From: Scylla paramamosain
Taxonomy: Eukaryota > Arthropoda > Malacostraca > Decapoda > Portunidae
DNA length: 64,000 bases
Direction: 5' to 3'
Assembly (NCBI RefSeq): GCF_035594125.1
Contig: NC_087158.1
Coordinates: forward strand, 8,048,501-8,112,500
Of the stretch, positions 26,414 to 40,500 are shown piece by piece. The position numbers were made by a program, and so were the translations under genes. How positions within the stretch are numbered: position 1 is the stretch's first letter; each line of letters opens with the position of its first letter. The notes beneath the pieces were generated by a model. It was given only the letters and a program-made list of their open reading frames with translations. It ran no database searches and was not told where the DNA came from.

Positions 26414-26904
26414 ACACGCATTTAGTAAGGTTGCTCTGTTTCTCAATTAAGTGTTATTCATGAGTTTCAGCATTTTGGTATATAGGAAACTTCTCCATAT
26501 ACACGAGTTTTTTTCGTTTTTTGCCTTGTGTTTTTTTTTTTTTTTATTATAAAACATTCATTATACACTTTTCTCGCAATGTCCCTTTGTTTCCCAATAT
26601 AGAGTGCTTTGTATCCATTTTTGCGTTTTTTTTTGTAGGTAACAAGCTCAAAAACACTCAAAATATACATTTTTTTGGTAATGTTTTTCTGCTTCTTCAT
26701 ATTGGTTGGTTTGTATCAGTTTTAGCGTTTTTCTGCGTAAAACACTGAGAAGACACGTTTTCAGTAATTTTCTTTTCGATTCCCAAATAGAGTGAGTTCC
26801 TTATTATTTATCGTTTTGGTGCCTAATATGCTGAAAAACACTCAAAAGACAGATTTCTGGTAAGGTCTTTAATTTCCTCATATGGGAGGCTTTGCATGTC
26901 TTTT
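26414..26904 (-). repeat. Inverted satellite segment 2
   Basis: Reverse orientation from GCATTTAGTAAGGTTGCTCT to CATATGGGAGGCTTTGCATG. Both junctions match those of 9833-10286: TTTTAGTGTTTTTGACA enters it, and GGCTTTGCATGTCTTTTCAG leaves it. Internally it retains pieces that the first copy lost, such as the full TTTTGGTATATAGGAAACTT around 26474. Confidence 0.9.
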
Positions 26905-28400
26905 CAGTGTTTTTGAGCGTGTTACGCAATAAAGCACTAAAAGCCAGGGCAATCACATTACATGGGAATAAAACCAAATTTTACCAAGAACTTGCCCTTA
27001 AGTGTTTTTGAGCTCCTTACATACCAAAACGCTAAAACGCATGTAAAATACATTTTATAAAGAAAAAAGAATAACATTACCAAATACATGTATTTTGAGT
27101 GTTTTTGATCATGCTATCTATAAAAACGCTTAAATACATGCAAAGAGAACCTTATGTTTGGAAAACGAAAGGACATTACGAGAAATGTCTATTATAAGTG
27201 TTTTTTAAGTTCCTTCAGTACGAAAAAGCTAAAACCCACAAATAACACGTTTTACAAAAAAATATTAATAAATAAAAAAATTAAAAATTGGGAATTTTTT
27301 TTTTTTTTTTTTTCATCTTCATAGGTACCGAATTGCCAAAAATTTTGCCAAAATTCAGGGAATTTATATGAAAAAAGAACATTATCGTGAAAGTTAATTA
27401 TAGTTTTTTTTTCTGATTGTTATGTACCAAAACCTAAAATGCATGCAAAGCCACCTATATAGGGAAGTTAAACGACTTTACCAGAAACCTGTCTTCTCAG
27501 TGTTTTTCATCATGTTAGGCACCAATACAATAAATAATATGAAAATCAGTCAATATGTGAATCCAAAACAAAATTACTGAAAACGTGTCTTTTCGGTGTT
27601 TTACGTAGAAAAATGCTAAAGCGGATGCAAACCATCCTATATGAAGAAATAGAATAACATTACCAAAAAAATATATTTTGAGTGTTTTTGAGCTTGTTAC
27701 CTACAAAAAATGCAAAAATGGATGTAAAGCACTCTATATTAGGAAACAAAAGGACATTACGAGAAACGTGTATAATGAGTGTTTTATAGTTTTAAAAGAA
27801 CCACAAGGCAATAAACGCAAAAACTCGTGTATATAGAGAAATTTTTACATACCAAAATGATGAAATGCATGAATAACACTTTTAATCCATAAACGAAACT
27901 ACATTACCAAATTGTGTATTTTGAGTTTTTTCACATTCTTAGTTACAAAATTGCCAAATTACATGCGAAACTAGCATCATTTGAGAAAAAAATGATATTA
28001 CCAGAAAAGTGTCTTTTGAGTGTTTTTGAGCGTGATATACAACAAAGCAATAAAAAGCAGAATAATCACATTACATGAGAATAAAATCAACTTTTACGAA
28101 GAATTTGCCTTTAAGTATTTTTTAACCCCTTATATACCAAACCACTAAAACGCATGCAAAACAAACTTTATGGAGAAAAAGAATAACATTACCAAAAACA
28201 TGTATTTTGAGTGTTTTTGATCATGTGATCTATAAAAAGCGCTTAAGTACATGCAAAGAACATTATGTTTGGGAAACAAAAGGACATTACGAGAAAAGTG
28301 TATTTTGAGTGTATTTATAAGTTCCTTAAGTACCAAAAAGCTAAAACCCACAAATAACATTCTTTATTTAGAAAATAAAAAATAAAAAATAAAATAAATA

Positions 28401-28435
<35 letters not shown>

Positions 28436-31030
28436 ATTCATCTTCATAGGTACGGAGATGCCAAAATTCTGGGAAAATTCAGGGCAATTATGTGATAAAA
28501 GAATATTATCAAAAAAGTTAATTTCAGCTTTTTTTTTCGGACTGTTATGTACTAAACCCTAAAGTGCATGCAAAGCCTCTAATATGAGGAAATTAAACGA
28601 CCTTACCAGAAATCTGTGTTTTGTGTGTTTTTAAGCATGTTAGACACCAAAACGATAAATAATAAGGAATTCACTCTATATGGGAATCCAAAACAAAGTT
28701 ACTGAAAACGTGTCTTCTCAGTGTTTTACGTAGAAAAACGTTAAAACGGATGCAAACCAACCAATATCAAGAAATAGAAAAACGTTACCAAAAAAGTATA
28801 TTTTGAGTGTTATTGAGCTTTTTACCTACAAAAACGAGAAAGCAAAAGCACTCTATATTGGGAAACAAAAAGACATTGCAAGAAAAGTGTATAATGAGTG
28901 TTTTATACTTCAAAAGAACCACAACGCAAAAACTCGTGTATATGGAGAGATTTCTTTTATACCAAAATGCTGAAACTCATAAATAACACTCTTAATTGAG
29001 AAACAGAATAACCTTACTAAATGCGTGTATTTTGAGTGCTTTTCACATTCTTAGTTACCAAAAACACCAAATTACATGCAAAAAATAGCTTTCTGGGGAA
29101 AAAAAAAACGACTTTACCAGAAAAGTGTCTTATGAGTGTTTTTCAACGTAATAGGTAATAAAGCTCTCAAAAGCAGGGCAATCACATTACACTGGAATAA
29201 AACCATTTTTTACCAAGAACTTGGCTTTAAGTGTTTTTGAGCTCCTTATATAAAAAATTATAAAACGCATGCAAAACACACTTTATGGAGAAACAGAATA
29301 ACATTACAAAAACTTTGTATTTTGAGTGTTTTTGATCATGTTATCTATAAAACCGCTTAAATACATGCAAAGAACCTTATGTCTGGGAAACAAAAGGACA
29401 TTACGAGAAACGTGTATTATGAGTGTTTTTAAGTTCCTTAAGTACCAAAAAGGTAAATCCCACAAATAACACTCTTTATTGAGAAAAAAAATAAATAAAT
29501 AAATAAAAAATTAAAAAATAAGATTTTTTATTTTTCTTTATTTATCTTCATAGGTACGGAGATGCCAAAATTCTGGGAACATTCAGGGCAATTATGTGAT
29601 AAAAGAATATTATCAAAAAAGTTAATTTTAGCTTTTTTTTCGGCCTGTTATGTACCAAACCCTAAAGTGCATCCAAAGCCTCCTATATGAGGAAATTAAA
29701 CGACCTTAAAAGAAATCTGTCTTTTGAGTGTTTTTCAGAATGTTAGGCACCAACACGATAAATAAATAAGGAACTCACTCTATATGGGAATCCAAACAAA
29801 ACTACTGAAAAAGTGTCTTCTCGATGTTTTACGTAGAAAAACGCTAAAACGTATACAAACCAGCCAATTTAAAAATAATAGAAAAACATTACCAGAAAGG
29901 TATATTTTGAGTGTTTTTGAGCTTGTTACCTATAAAAAACACGAAAATTGATGCAAAGCACTCTATATTAGGAAATAAAAGGACATTGCAAGAAAAGTGT
30001 ATAATGAGTGTTTTATAGTTCAAAAGAACCAAAAGGCAAAAAACGCAAAAACTTCTGGATAATTATGGAGAAGTTTCCGAGATACTAAAATGCTGAAACT
30101 CATGAATAACATTCCTAATTGGGAAACAGAACAACCTTACTAAATGCGTGTATTTTAAGAGCTTTTCACATTCTTAGTTACCAAAACCCCAAATTGCATG
30201 CGAAACTAGCTTTATGTGAGAATAAAATGACATTACCAGAAAAAAGTCTTTTGAGTGTTTTTGAGCCTGATATGCAATAAAACACTAAAAAGCAGGGCAA
30301 TCACATTACATTTGAATAAAACAAATTTTTAATAAGAACTTGCCTTTAAGTCTTTTTGAGCTCCTTATATACCAAAACACTAAAACGCATGCAAAATACA
30401 CTTTATAATGAAAAAGAATAAAATTACCAAAAACATGTATTTTGAGTATTTTTGATCATGTTATCTCTAAAAACGCTTAAATGCATGCAAAGAACCTTAT
30501 GTTTGGGAAACAAAAGGACATTACGAGAAACGTATATTATGAGTGTTTTTAAGTTTAAGTACCAAAAACATAAAACAAACTCTTTATTTGGAAAAAAAAA
30601 TAAATAAATAAAATAATAAAAAAATTGGATTTTTTTATTTTTTTTATTCATCTTCATAGGTACCGAAATGCCAAAATTCTGGGAAAATTCAAGGCAATTA
30701 TATGATAAGAGAATATTATCAAAAAAGTTGATTTTAGCTTTTTTTTCGGACTGTTATGTACCAAACCCTAAACTGCATACAAAGCCTCCTATATAAGGAA
30801 ATGAAACGACCTTACCAGAAATCTGTCTTTTCAGTGTTTTCAGCATGTTAAGCACCAAAATGATCAATAATAAGGATCTCACTTTATATGGGAATCCAAA
30901 ACAAAATTACTGAAAACGTGTGTTCCCAGTGTTTTACGTAGAAAAACGCTAAAATGGATGCAAACCAACCAATATCAAGAAATAGAAAAAGACATTAGCA
31001 AAAAGGTATATTTTGAGTGTTTTTGAGTCG
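26905..31030 (+). repeat. Satellite array, forward block 5
   Basis: Forward higher-order units with islands near 27305, 28420, 29530 and 30635. The first units parallel those at 10520 and 19855 (GTCAGTCAATATGTGAATCC), while later units diverge in sequence from both, so this block is only partly covered by the large duplication. It ends at GAGTGTTTTTGAGTCGTTTC, where orientation flips. Confidence 0.92.
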
Positions 31031-34000
31031 TTTCCTATATCTATATATGGGTCTTTGCATGAGTTTTGGCTTTTTACTAACTAACAATGTCATAACACTC
31101 AAAATGCACTTTTCTTTTTTTTGGCTGTATTGTTCTGTTTCTCCATATAGAGTGTTTTTCATGCGTTTTACCCTTTTGATACCACGAAAATCAAAAACAC
31201 TCATAAAACACGTTTCTCGTAATATCTTTTAATTTTTCCCATATACGATATTTCCGATTCATTTAGGCGTTTTTTTTACGTAACAATCTTACAAAAGACT
31301 CAAAATACTTGTTTTGTATGCGTTTTAGCGTTTTCGTATGTAAGGAGCTTAAAAACACTAAAAGGCAAGTTATTGGTAAAAGTTGGTTTTATTCCCATGT
31401 AATGTGATTGCCCTGCTTTTTAGTGCTTTATTGCCTAACACGCTCAAAAAAACTCGACACTTTTCTGGTAATATTTTTTTTCACACAAAGCTAGTTTTGC
31501 ATGCAATTTGGGGTTTTGCTAAGTAAGAATGTTAAAAAGATTCAAAATACACCCATTTGGTAAGGTTGTTCTGTTTCTCAATTAAGAGTGTTCTTCATGA
31601 ATTTCAGCATTTTGGTATCTAAGAAATATCTCCATATACACGAGTTTTTGCGTGTTTTGCCTTGTTGTTCTTGTGAAACTATAAAACACTCATTATACTC
31701 GTACACGTTTCTCGTAATGTCCTTTTCTTTCCCAATATAGAGTGCTTTGCAACTATTTTCGCGTTTTCTGTGGGTAACAAGCTCAAAAACACTCAAAATA
31801 TAACTTTTTAGTAATATGATTCTATTTCTTCATATTGGTTTGTTTGCATCCGTTTCAATGTTTTTCTAAGTAAAACACTAAAAAGACACGTTTTCAGTAA
31901 TTTTGTTTTGGATTCCCATAAAGAGTGACTTCCATATTATTTATCGTTTTGGTGCCTAACTTGCTGAAAAAAAACTCAAAAGACAGGTATCTGGTAAAGT
32001 CGTTTAATTTCCTCATGTAGGTGGCTTTGCATACACTTTAGGGTTTGGTACATAACAGTCCGAAAAAAAGCTAAAATTAACTTTTTTCAAAATATTATTT
32101 TTTCAAATAATTTCCCTAAATTTTGCCAGAATATTGGCATCTCGGTACCTATGAAGATAAATAACAAAAAAAAATCCTAAATTTAATTTATTTATTTATT
32201 TTCTCTATAAAGACTGTTATTTGTGGGTTTTAACTCTTTTCGTACTCATGGAACTTAAAAACACTCATAATACACGTTTCTCGTAATGTCCTTTTGTTTC
32301 CCAAACATAGGGTTCTTTGCATGTATTTAAGCGTTTTTATACGTAAGAGATCAAAAACACTGAAAATTCATGTTTCTCGTAATGTTATTTTGTTTCTCAA
32401 TAAAGGGTGTTTTGCATGCATTTTAGCATTTTAGTATGTAAGGAGCTGAAAAGCACTTAAAGACAAGTTCTTGGTAAATGTTGGTTTTATTCCCATGTAA
32501 TGTCATTGCCCTGCTTTTTTTGTGCTTTATTGCCTAACAAGCTCAAAAACACTCAAAAGACACTTTTTTTTCTGGTAATGTCATTTATTTCCAACATAAA
32601 GCTAGTTTCGCACGTAATTTCGGGTTTTGGTAACTAAGAATGCGAAAAACACTCAAATACACTCATTTGGTAAGGTTGTTCTGTTTCTCAATTACAAGTG
32701 TTATTCATGAATTTCAGCATTTTGGTATCTAAGAAAATCTCCATGTACACGAGTTTTTGCGTCTTTTGCCTTATGGTTTTTGAAAACTATTAAAACATTG
32801 ATTATACAATTTTCTTGTAATATACTTTTGTTTCCCTATATAGACTTCTTTGCATTCATTTTTGCGTTTTTTGTAGGTAACAAGCTCAAAAACACTCAAC
32901 TTTTTTGTAATGTTATTCTATTTCTTCTTATTGGTTGGTTTGCATCCGTTTTAGCGTTCTACGCTAAAACTGAAAAAAACACGTTTTCAGTAATATTGTT
33001 GAAATTGCTGAAAACACCCAAAGACACGTTTCTTGTAAAGTCGTGTAATTTTCCCCATATAGGTGGCTTTGCATGCACTTCCGGGTTTCGTACATAACTC
33101 CGGAAAAAGCTAGAATTATTTTTTTTTTCACATAATTTCCCTGAATTTTCTCAGAATTTTGGCATGTCGGTACCTATGAAGATGAATAACAAAAAAAATC
33201 TATTTTTTTATTATTTTTTTTCTCAATAAAGAGTGTTATTTGTGGGTTTTAGATTATTGGTACTTAAGGAACTTAAAAATACTCATAATACACGATTTTC
33301 GTAATGTCCTTTCGTTTCACAAACATAGGGTTCTTTGCATGTATTTAAGCGATTTTATAGGTAACATGATAAAAAAACTCTCAAAATACATGTTTTTGGT
33401 AATGTTATTCTGTTTCTCCATAAAGGTTGTTTTCCATGCGTTTAGCGTTTTGGTATGTAAGGAGTTAAAAAAAAACTTAAAGGCAAGTTCTTCGTAAAAT
33501 TTGGTTTTATTCCAGTGTAATGTGATTATTTTGCTTTTTAGTGTTTTGTTGCATATAACGCTCAAAAACACTTAAAATACACTTTTCTGGTAATGTCATT
33601 TTTTTCCCACATAAAGCTAGTTTCGCATGTAATTTGGGATTTTCGTAACTAAGAATGTGAAAAACACTCAAAATACACACATTTGGTAAGGTAGTTCTGT
33701 TTTTCAATTAAAAGTGTTATTCATGAGTTTTAGCGTTTTGGTATGCAAGAAACTTCTCTATATACACGAGTTTTTGCGTTTTTTGCCTTGTGGTTCTTGT
33801 GAAACTATAAAACACTCATTATACACGTTTCTCGTAATGTCCTTTTGCTTCCCATTATAGAGTGCATTCCATCTTTTTGCGCGTTTTTTGTAGGTAAAAA
33901 GCTCAAAAACACTTTTCGGTAATGTTATTCTATTTCTTCGTATTTGTTGGTTTGCATCCGTTTTAGCGTTTTTCTACGTAAAACACTGAAAAGACACGTT

Positions 34001-34535
34001 TTCAGTAATTTTGTTTTGGATTCACATATTGACTGACTTCCATATTATTTATCGTTTTGGTGCCTAACATGCTCAAAAACACTGAAAAGACAGGTTTCTG
34101 GTAAAGTCGTTTAACTTCCTTATATAGGTGGCATGCACTTTAGAGTTTGGTACATAAACATCCGAAAAAAGAGCTATAATTAACTTTTTTGATAATGTTC
34201 TTTTTTCCACATAAATTCGCTGAATTTTGGCAGAATTTTGGCATTTTGGTACCTATGAAAATCAATATGAAAAAAAAGCTATTTTTTTATTTTATTATTT
34301 TTTTTTTTCTCTATAAAGAGTGTTATTTTTGGGTTTTAACGTTTTGGTACTTAAGGAACACTTAAAAACACTTAAAAACACTTAAAACACATGTTTTTAG
34401 TAATGTTATTCTGCTTCTCCATAAAGGAGTTTTTTGCATGCGTTTTAGCGTTTTGGTTTGTAAGGAGGTCAAAAACACTTCAAGGCAAGTTCTTGGTAAA
34501 AGTTGATTTTATTCCCATGCAATGTTATTGCCCTG

Positions 34536-34568
<33 letters not shown>

Positions 34569-37500
34569 TGATTTATTGCCTAACACGCTCAAAAATACTC
34601 AAAAGACACATCCAGTAATGTCATTCTTTTTCCAACATAGTTTCGCGTGCTATTTGGGGTTTTGCTAAGAATGTGAAAAACACTCAAAATATACGCCTTT
34701 GGTAAGGATGTTCTGTTTCTCAATTAATATTGTTATTCATAAGTTTCAGCATTTTGGTATCTAAGAAACTTCCTTATATACACGAGTTTTTGCGTTTTTT
34801 TTGCCTTGTGGTTCTTCTGAACCACAAGTTTTTTTGCTCAAAAATAATAATTGGAAAAACGCGAAAATGGATGCTTTGCATCCATTTTCGCGTTTTTTGT
34901 AGGTAACAAGCTCAAAAACACTCAAAATGTACCTTTTTGGTAATGTTATTTTATTTCTTCTTATTGGTTGGTTTGCATCCGTTTTAGCGTTTTTCTACGT
35001 AAAACACCGAAAAGACACTTTTTCAGTAATTTTGTTTTAGATTCCCATATAGAGTGACTTCCATGTTATTTACCGTTAGGGTGCCTAACAAGCTGAAAAA
35101 CACTCATAAGACAGTTTTCTAGCAAAGACGTTTAATTTCCCCATATAGGTGGCTTTGCATGCACTTTAGGGTTTGGTACATGACAGTACGAAAAAAAAAG
35201 CTAAAATTAATTTTTTGATAATTGACTCATAATTTCCTGAACTCTGCCCAAATTTTGGAATCTCGGTACCTGTGAAGATTAAAAAGAAAGAAAAAAATAT
35301 CGTATTTTTTTATTTTATTGTATTTATTTATTTTTATTTTTTTTCTCTATAAAGAGTGTTATTTGTGGCTTTTAGCTTTTTGGTAAATAATGATCTTAAA
35401 AACACGTTTCTCGTCATGTCCTTTCGTTTCCCAAAAATAGGGTTCTTTGCATGTATTTAAGCGTTTTTATTGGTAACATGATCAAAAACACTCAAAATAT
35501 ATGTTTTGGTAATGTTATTCTCTCTTTCTCCATAAAGTGTGTTTTGCATGTATTTTAGCGTTTTGGTATATAAGGAGCTCAAAACACTTAAAGGCAAGTT
35601 CTTGATAAAAATTGATTTTATTTCCATGTAAAGTGATTCCCCTGCTTTTTAGTGCTTTATTGCCTATCACGCTCAAAAACACTCAAAAGACACTTTCCTG
35701 GTAATGTCATTTTTTTCCCACATAAAGCTAGTTTCACATGCAATTTGGGATTTTGGTAACTAAGAATGTGAAAAGCACTCAAAATACACGCATTTAGTAA
35801 AGTTGTTCTGTTTCTCAATTAAGAGTGCTATTCATGAGTTTCAGCATTTTAGTATCTAGGAGACTTCTCCATATACACGAGTTTTTGCGTTTTTTGGCTT
35901 GTGGTTCTTTTGAACTATAAAACATTCATTATACACTTTTCTTGCAATGTCCCTTTGTTTCCCAATATAGAGTGCTTTGTATCAATTTTCGCGTTTTTTT
36001 TGTAGGTAACAAGCTCAAAAACACTCAAAATATACCTTTTTGGTAATGTTTTTCTACTTCTTGATATTGGTTGGTTTGCATCCGTTTTAGCGTTTCTCTA
36101 CGTAAAACACTGAGAAGACACGTTTTTAGTAATTTTTTTTTGGTTTGCCATATAGAGTGAGTTCTTTATTATTTATCGTTTTGGTGCCTAACATGCTGAA
36201 AAACACTCAAAACACAGATTTCTGGTAAGGTCGTTTAATTTCCTCATATGGGAGGCTTTGCATACACTTTAGTGTTTGGTACATAACAGTCCGAAAAAAA
36301 GCTAATATCAACTTTTTTATAAAAATCTCTTATTATATAATTGCCCTAATTTTTCCCAGAATTTTGGCATCTCGGTACCTATGGAGGTGAATGAAAAAAA
36401 AAAAAGAAAATCTTTTTTTTATTTTTTTTTTTTTTATTTCTTTCTAAATAACGAGTGTTATTTGTGGGTTTTAGCTTTTTGGTAGTTAAGAAACTTAAAA
36501 ACACTCATAATACACGTTTCTCGTAATGTCCTTACGTTTCCCAAACATAAGGTTCTTTGCATGTATTTAAGCGTTTTTATAGATAACATTATCAAAAACA
36601 CTCAAAATACATGTTTTTGGTAATGCTATTCTTTCTCAATAAAGTTTGTTTTCCATGCGTTTTAGCGGTTTGGTATGTATGGAGCTCAAAAACACATATT
36701 GGCAAATTCTTGGAAAAAGTTGGTTTTATTCCCATGTAATGTGATTGCCTTGCTTTTTAGTACTTCATTGCCTAACACGCTCAAAAATAATTAAAAGACA
36801 CTTCTGATAATGTCATTTTTTTCCCTCATGAAGGTAGTTTCTTATGCTATTTTGGGTATTGCTAACTAGGAATATGAAAAACACTCAAAATACAGCATTT
36901 GCTAAGGTTGTTCTGTTTCTCAATTAAAATTGTTATTCATGAGTTTCAGCATTTTGGTATCTAAGAAACTTCTTTATATACACGAGTTTTTGCGTTTTTC
37001 TACGTAAAACACTGAGAAGATACATTTTCAGTAATTTTCTTTTGGATTCCCATATAGAGTGAGTTCTTTATTATTTATCGTTTTGGTGCCTAACATGCTG
37101 AAAAACACTCAAAAGGCAGATTTCTGGTAAGGTCGTTTTATTTCCTCATATAGGAGGCTTTGCATGCACTTTAGGGTTTGGTACATAACAGTCCGAAAAA
37201 AAAAGCTAAAATTAACTTTTTTGATAATATTCTTTTGTTCATATAATTTTCTTGAAATTTCCCAGAATTTTGGCATCTCGGTAAATATGAAGATGAAAAA
37301 AATTCCTATTTTTTGTTTTTATTTTCTAAATAAAGAGTGTTATTTGTTGGTTTTAGCTTTTTGGTACTTAAGGAACTTAAAAAAAAACACTCATAATGCA
37401 CGTTTCTCGTAATGTCCTTTTCTTTCCCAAACATAATGTTCTTTGCATGTATTTAAGCGTTTTTTATAGATAAAATGATAAAAACACCCAAATTACATGT

Positions 37501-40500
37501 TTTTGGTTATGTTATTCTATTTCTCCATGAAGTTTGTTTTCCATGCGTTTTAACGGTTTGGTATATAAGAAGCTCAAAAACATTTAAATGCAAGTTCTTG
37601 GTAAAAATTGGTTTTATTCCAATGAATAGTGATTGCCCTGCTTTTTAGTGCTTTATTGCCTATCACGCTCAAAAACACTCAAAAGACATTTTTCTGGAAA
37701 TGTCATGTTTTCCCACATAAATCTGGTTTCGCATGAAATTTGGGTTTTTGGTAACTAAGAATATGAAAAACAGTCAAAATACACGATTTTGGTAAGGTTG
37801 TTCTATTTCTCAATTAAAAGTGTTATTCATGAGTTTCAGCATTTTGGTATCTAGGAAACTTCTCCATATACACGAGTTTTTGCGTTTTTTGCCTTGTTGT
37901 TCTTTTGAACTATAATACACTCATTATACACTTTTCTAGCATTGTCCCTTTGTTTCCCAATATAGAGTGCTTTGTATCAATTTTAGCGTTTTTTTGTAGG
38001 TAACAAGCTCAAAAACACTCAAAATATACCTTGTTGTTAATGTTTTTTCTATTTCTTGATATTGGTTAGTTTGCATCCATTTTAGCGTTTTTCTACATAA
38101 AACACTGGGAACACACGTTTTCAGTAATTTTGTTTTGGATTCCCATATGAAGTGAGTTGCTTATTATTGATCATTTTTGTGCTTAACATGCTGAAAACAA
38201 TGAAAAGACAGATTTCTGGTAAGGTCGTTTCATTTCCTTATATAGGAGGGTTTGCATGCAGTTTAGGGTTTCGTACATAACAGTCCGAAAAAAAAAGCTA
38301 AAATCAACTTTTTTGATAATATTCTCTTATCATATAATTGCCTTGAATTTTCCCAGAATTTTGGCATTTCGGTACCTATGAAGATGAATAACAAAAAAAA
38401 AATCCTATTTTTTTTTTTTTATTTATTTATTTATTTTTTTTAAATAAAGAGTGGGTTTTAGATTTTTGGCACTTAAACTTAAAAACTCTCATAATATACT
38501 TTTCTCGTAATGTCCTTTTGTTTCCCAAACATGTATTTAAGCGTTTTTATAGATAACATGATCAAAAATACTCAAAATACATGTTTTAGGTAATTTTATT
38601 CTGTTTCACCATAAAGTGTATTTTGCATGCGATTTAGTGTTTTGGTATATAAGGAGCTCAAAAAGACTTAAAGGCAAGTTCTTATTAAAAATTGGTTTTA
38701 TTCAAATGTAATGTGATTGCCCTGCTTTTTAATGCTTTATTGCCTATCAGGCTCAAAAACACTCAAAAGACTTTTCTGGTAATGTCATTTTTTTTCTCAC
38801 ATAAAGCTGGTTTCGCATGCAATTTTGGGTTTTGGTAACTAAGAATGTGAAAAGCTCTCATAATACACGCATTTAGTAAGGTTGTTCTGTTTCTCAATTA
38901 GGAAGGTTATTCATGAGTTTCAGCATTTTGGTATCTAGGAAACTAAGGAAAACTAAACTAAACTAGGAAAATATCCATAAGTTTTTGCGTTTTTTGCCTT
39001 TTGGTTCTTTTGAACTATAAAACACTCATTATACACTTTTCTTGCAATGTCATTTTATTTCCTAATATAGAGTGCTTTGCATCAATTTTCGCGTTTTTTG
39101 TAGGTAACAAGCTCAAAAAAACTCAAAATTTACCTTTTTGGTAATGTTTTTCTATTTTTTTTTTAATTGGTTGGTTTGCATCCGTTTTAGCGTTTTTCTA
39201 CGTAAAACACTGAGAAGACACGTTTTCAGTAATTTTGTTTGGATTCCCATATAGAGTGAGTTCCTTATTTATTTATCGTTTTGGTGCCTAACATTTTGAA
39301 AAACACTCAAAAGACAGATTTCTTTTAAGTTCGTTTAATTTCCTCATATAGAAGGCTTTGCATGCATTTTAGGGTTTGGTATATAACAGTCCGAAAAAAA
39401 AACTAAAATTAACTTTTTTGATAATTTTCTTTTATCATATAATAGCCCGGAATTTTCCCAGAATTTTGGCATCTCGGTACCTATGAAGATGAATAACAAA
39501 AAAAAAGATCCTATTTTTTTATTTTTATTTATTTATTTTTCTAAATAATGAGTGTTATTTGTGGGTTTTAGCTTTTTGGTACTTAACGAACTAAAAAACA
39601 CTCATAATACATATTTCTCGTAATGTCCTTTCGTTTCCCAAACATAAGGTTCTTTGCATGTATTTAAGCGTTTTTATAGAGAAAATGATCAAAAACACTC
39701 AAAATACATATTTTTGGTAATGTTATTGTTTCTCCATAAAAGGTGTTTTGCATGTGTTTTAGCGTTTTGGTATGTAATGAGCTCAAAAACACCTAAAGGC
39801 AAGTTCTTGGTAAAAGTTGGTTTTATTCCCATGTAATGTGATTGCCCTGCTTTTTAGTGGTTTATTGCCTAACACGCTCAAAAACACTCGAAAGACATTT
39901 TCTGGTAATATTTTTTTTTTTCCCACATAAAGCTAGTTTCGCATGGTATTTGGGGTTTTGGTAACTAAGAATGTGAAAAACACTCAAAACACAGGCATTT
40001 AGTAAGGTTGTTCTGTTTCTTAATTAAAAGTGTTATTCATGAGATTCAGCATTTTGGTATGTAAGAAACTTCTTTATGTACACGAGTTTTTTTTATTTTT
40101 TTGCCTTGTGGTTCTTTTAAAACTATAAAACACTCATTATACACGTTTCTCGTAATATCCTTTTCTTTCCTAATATAGAGTGCGTTTCATCCATTTTCGC
40201 ATTTTTTTGTAGGTGAGAAGCTCAAAAACACATCAAAAAATGTCTTTTTGAAAATGTTATTCAATTTCTTCATATTGGTTGGTTTGCATCCGTTTTAGCG
40301 TTTTTCTACGTAAATCACTGAAAAGACACGTTTTCAGTAATATTGTTGAAATTGCTGGAAAAAACACTCAAAAGACAGGTTTCTGGTAAAGTCGAGTAAT
40401 TTCTCCATATAGGTGGCTTTCCATGCACTTCATGGTTTGGTACATAACTCTGGAAAAAAGCTAAAGATATTTTTTTAAATGAATTTTTTTTACAAAATTT

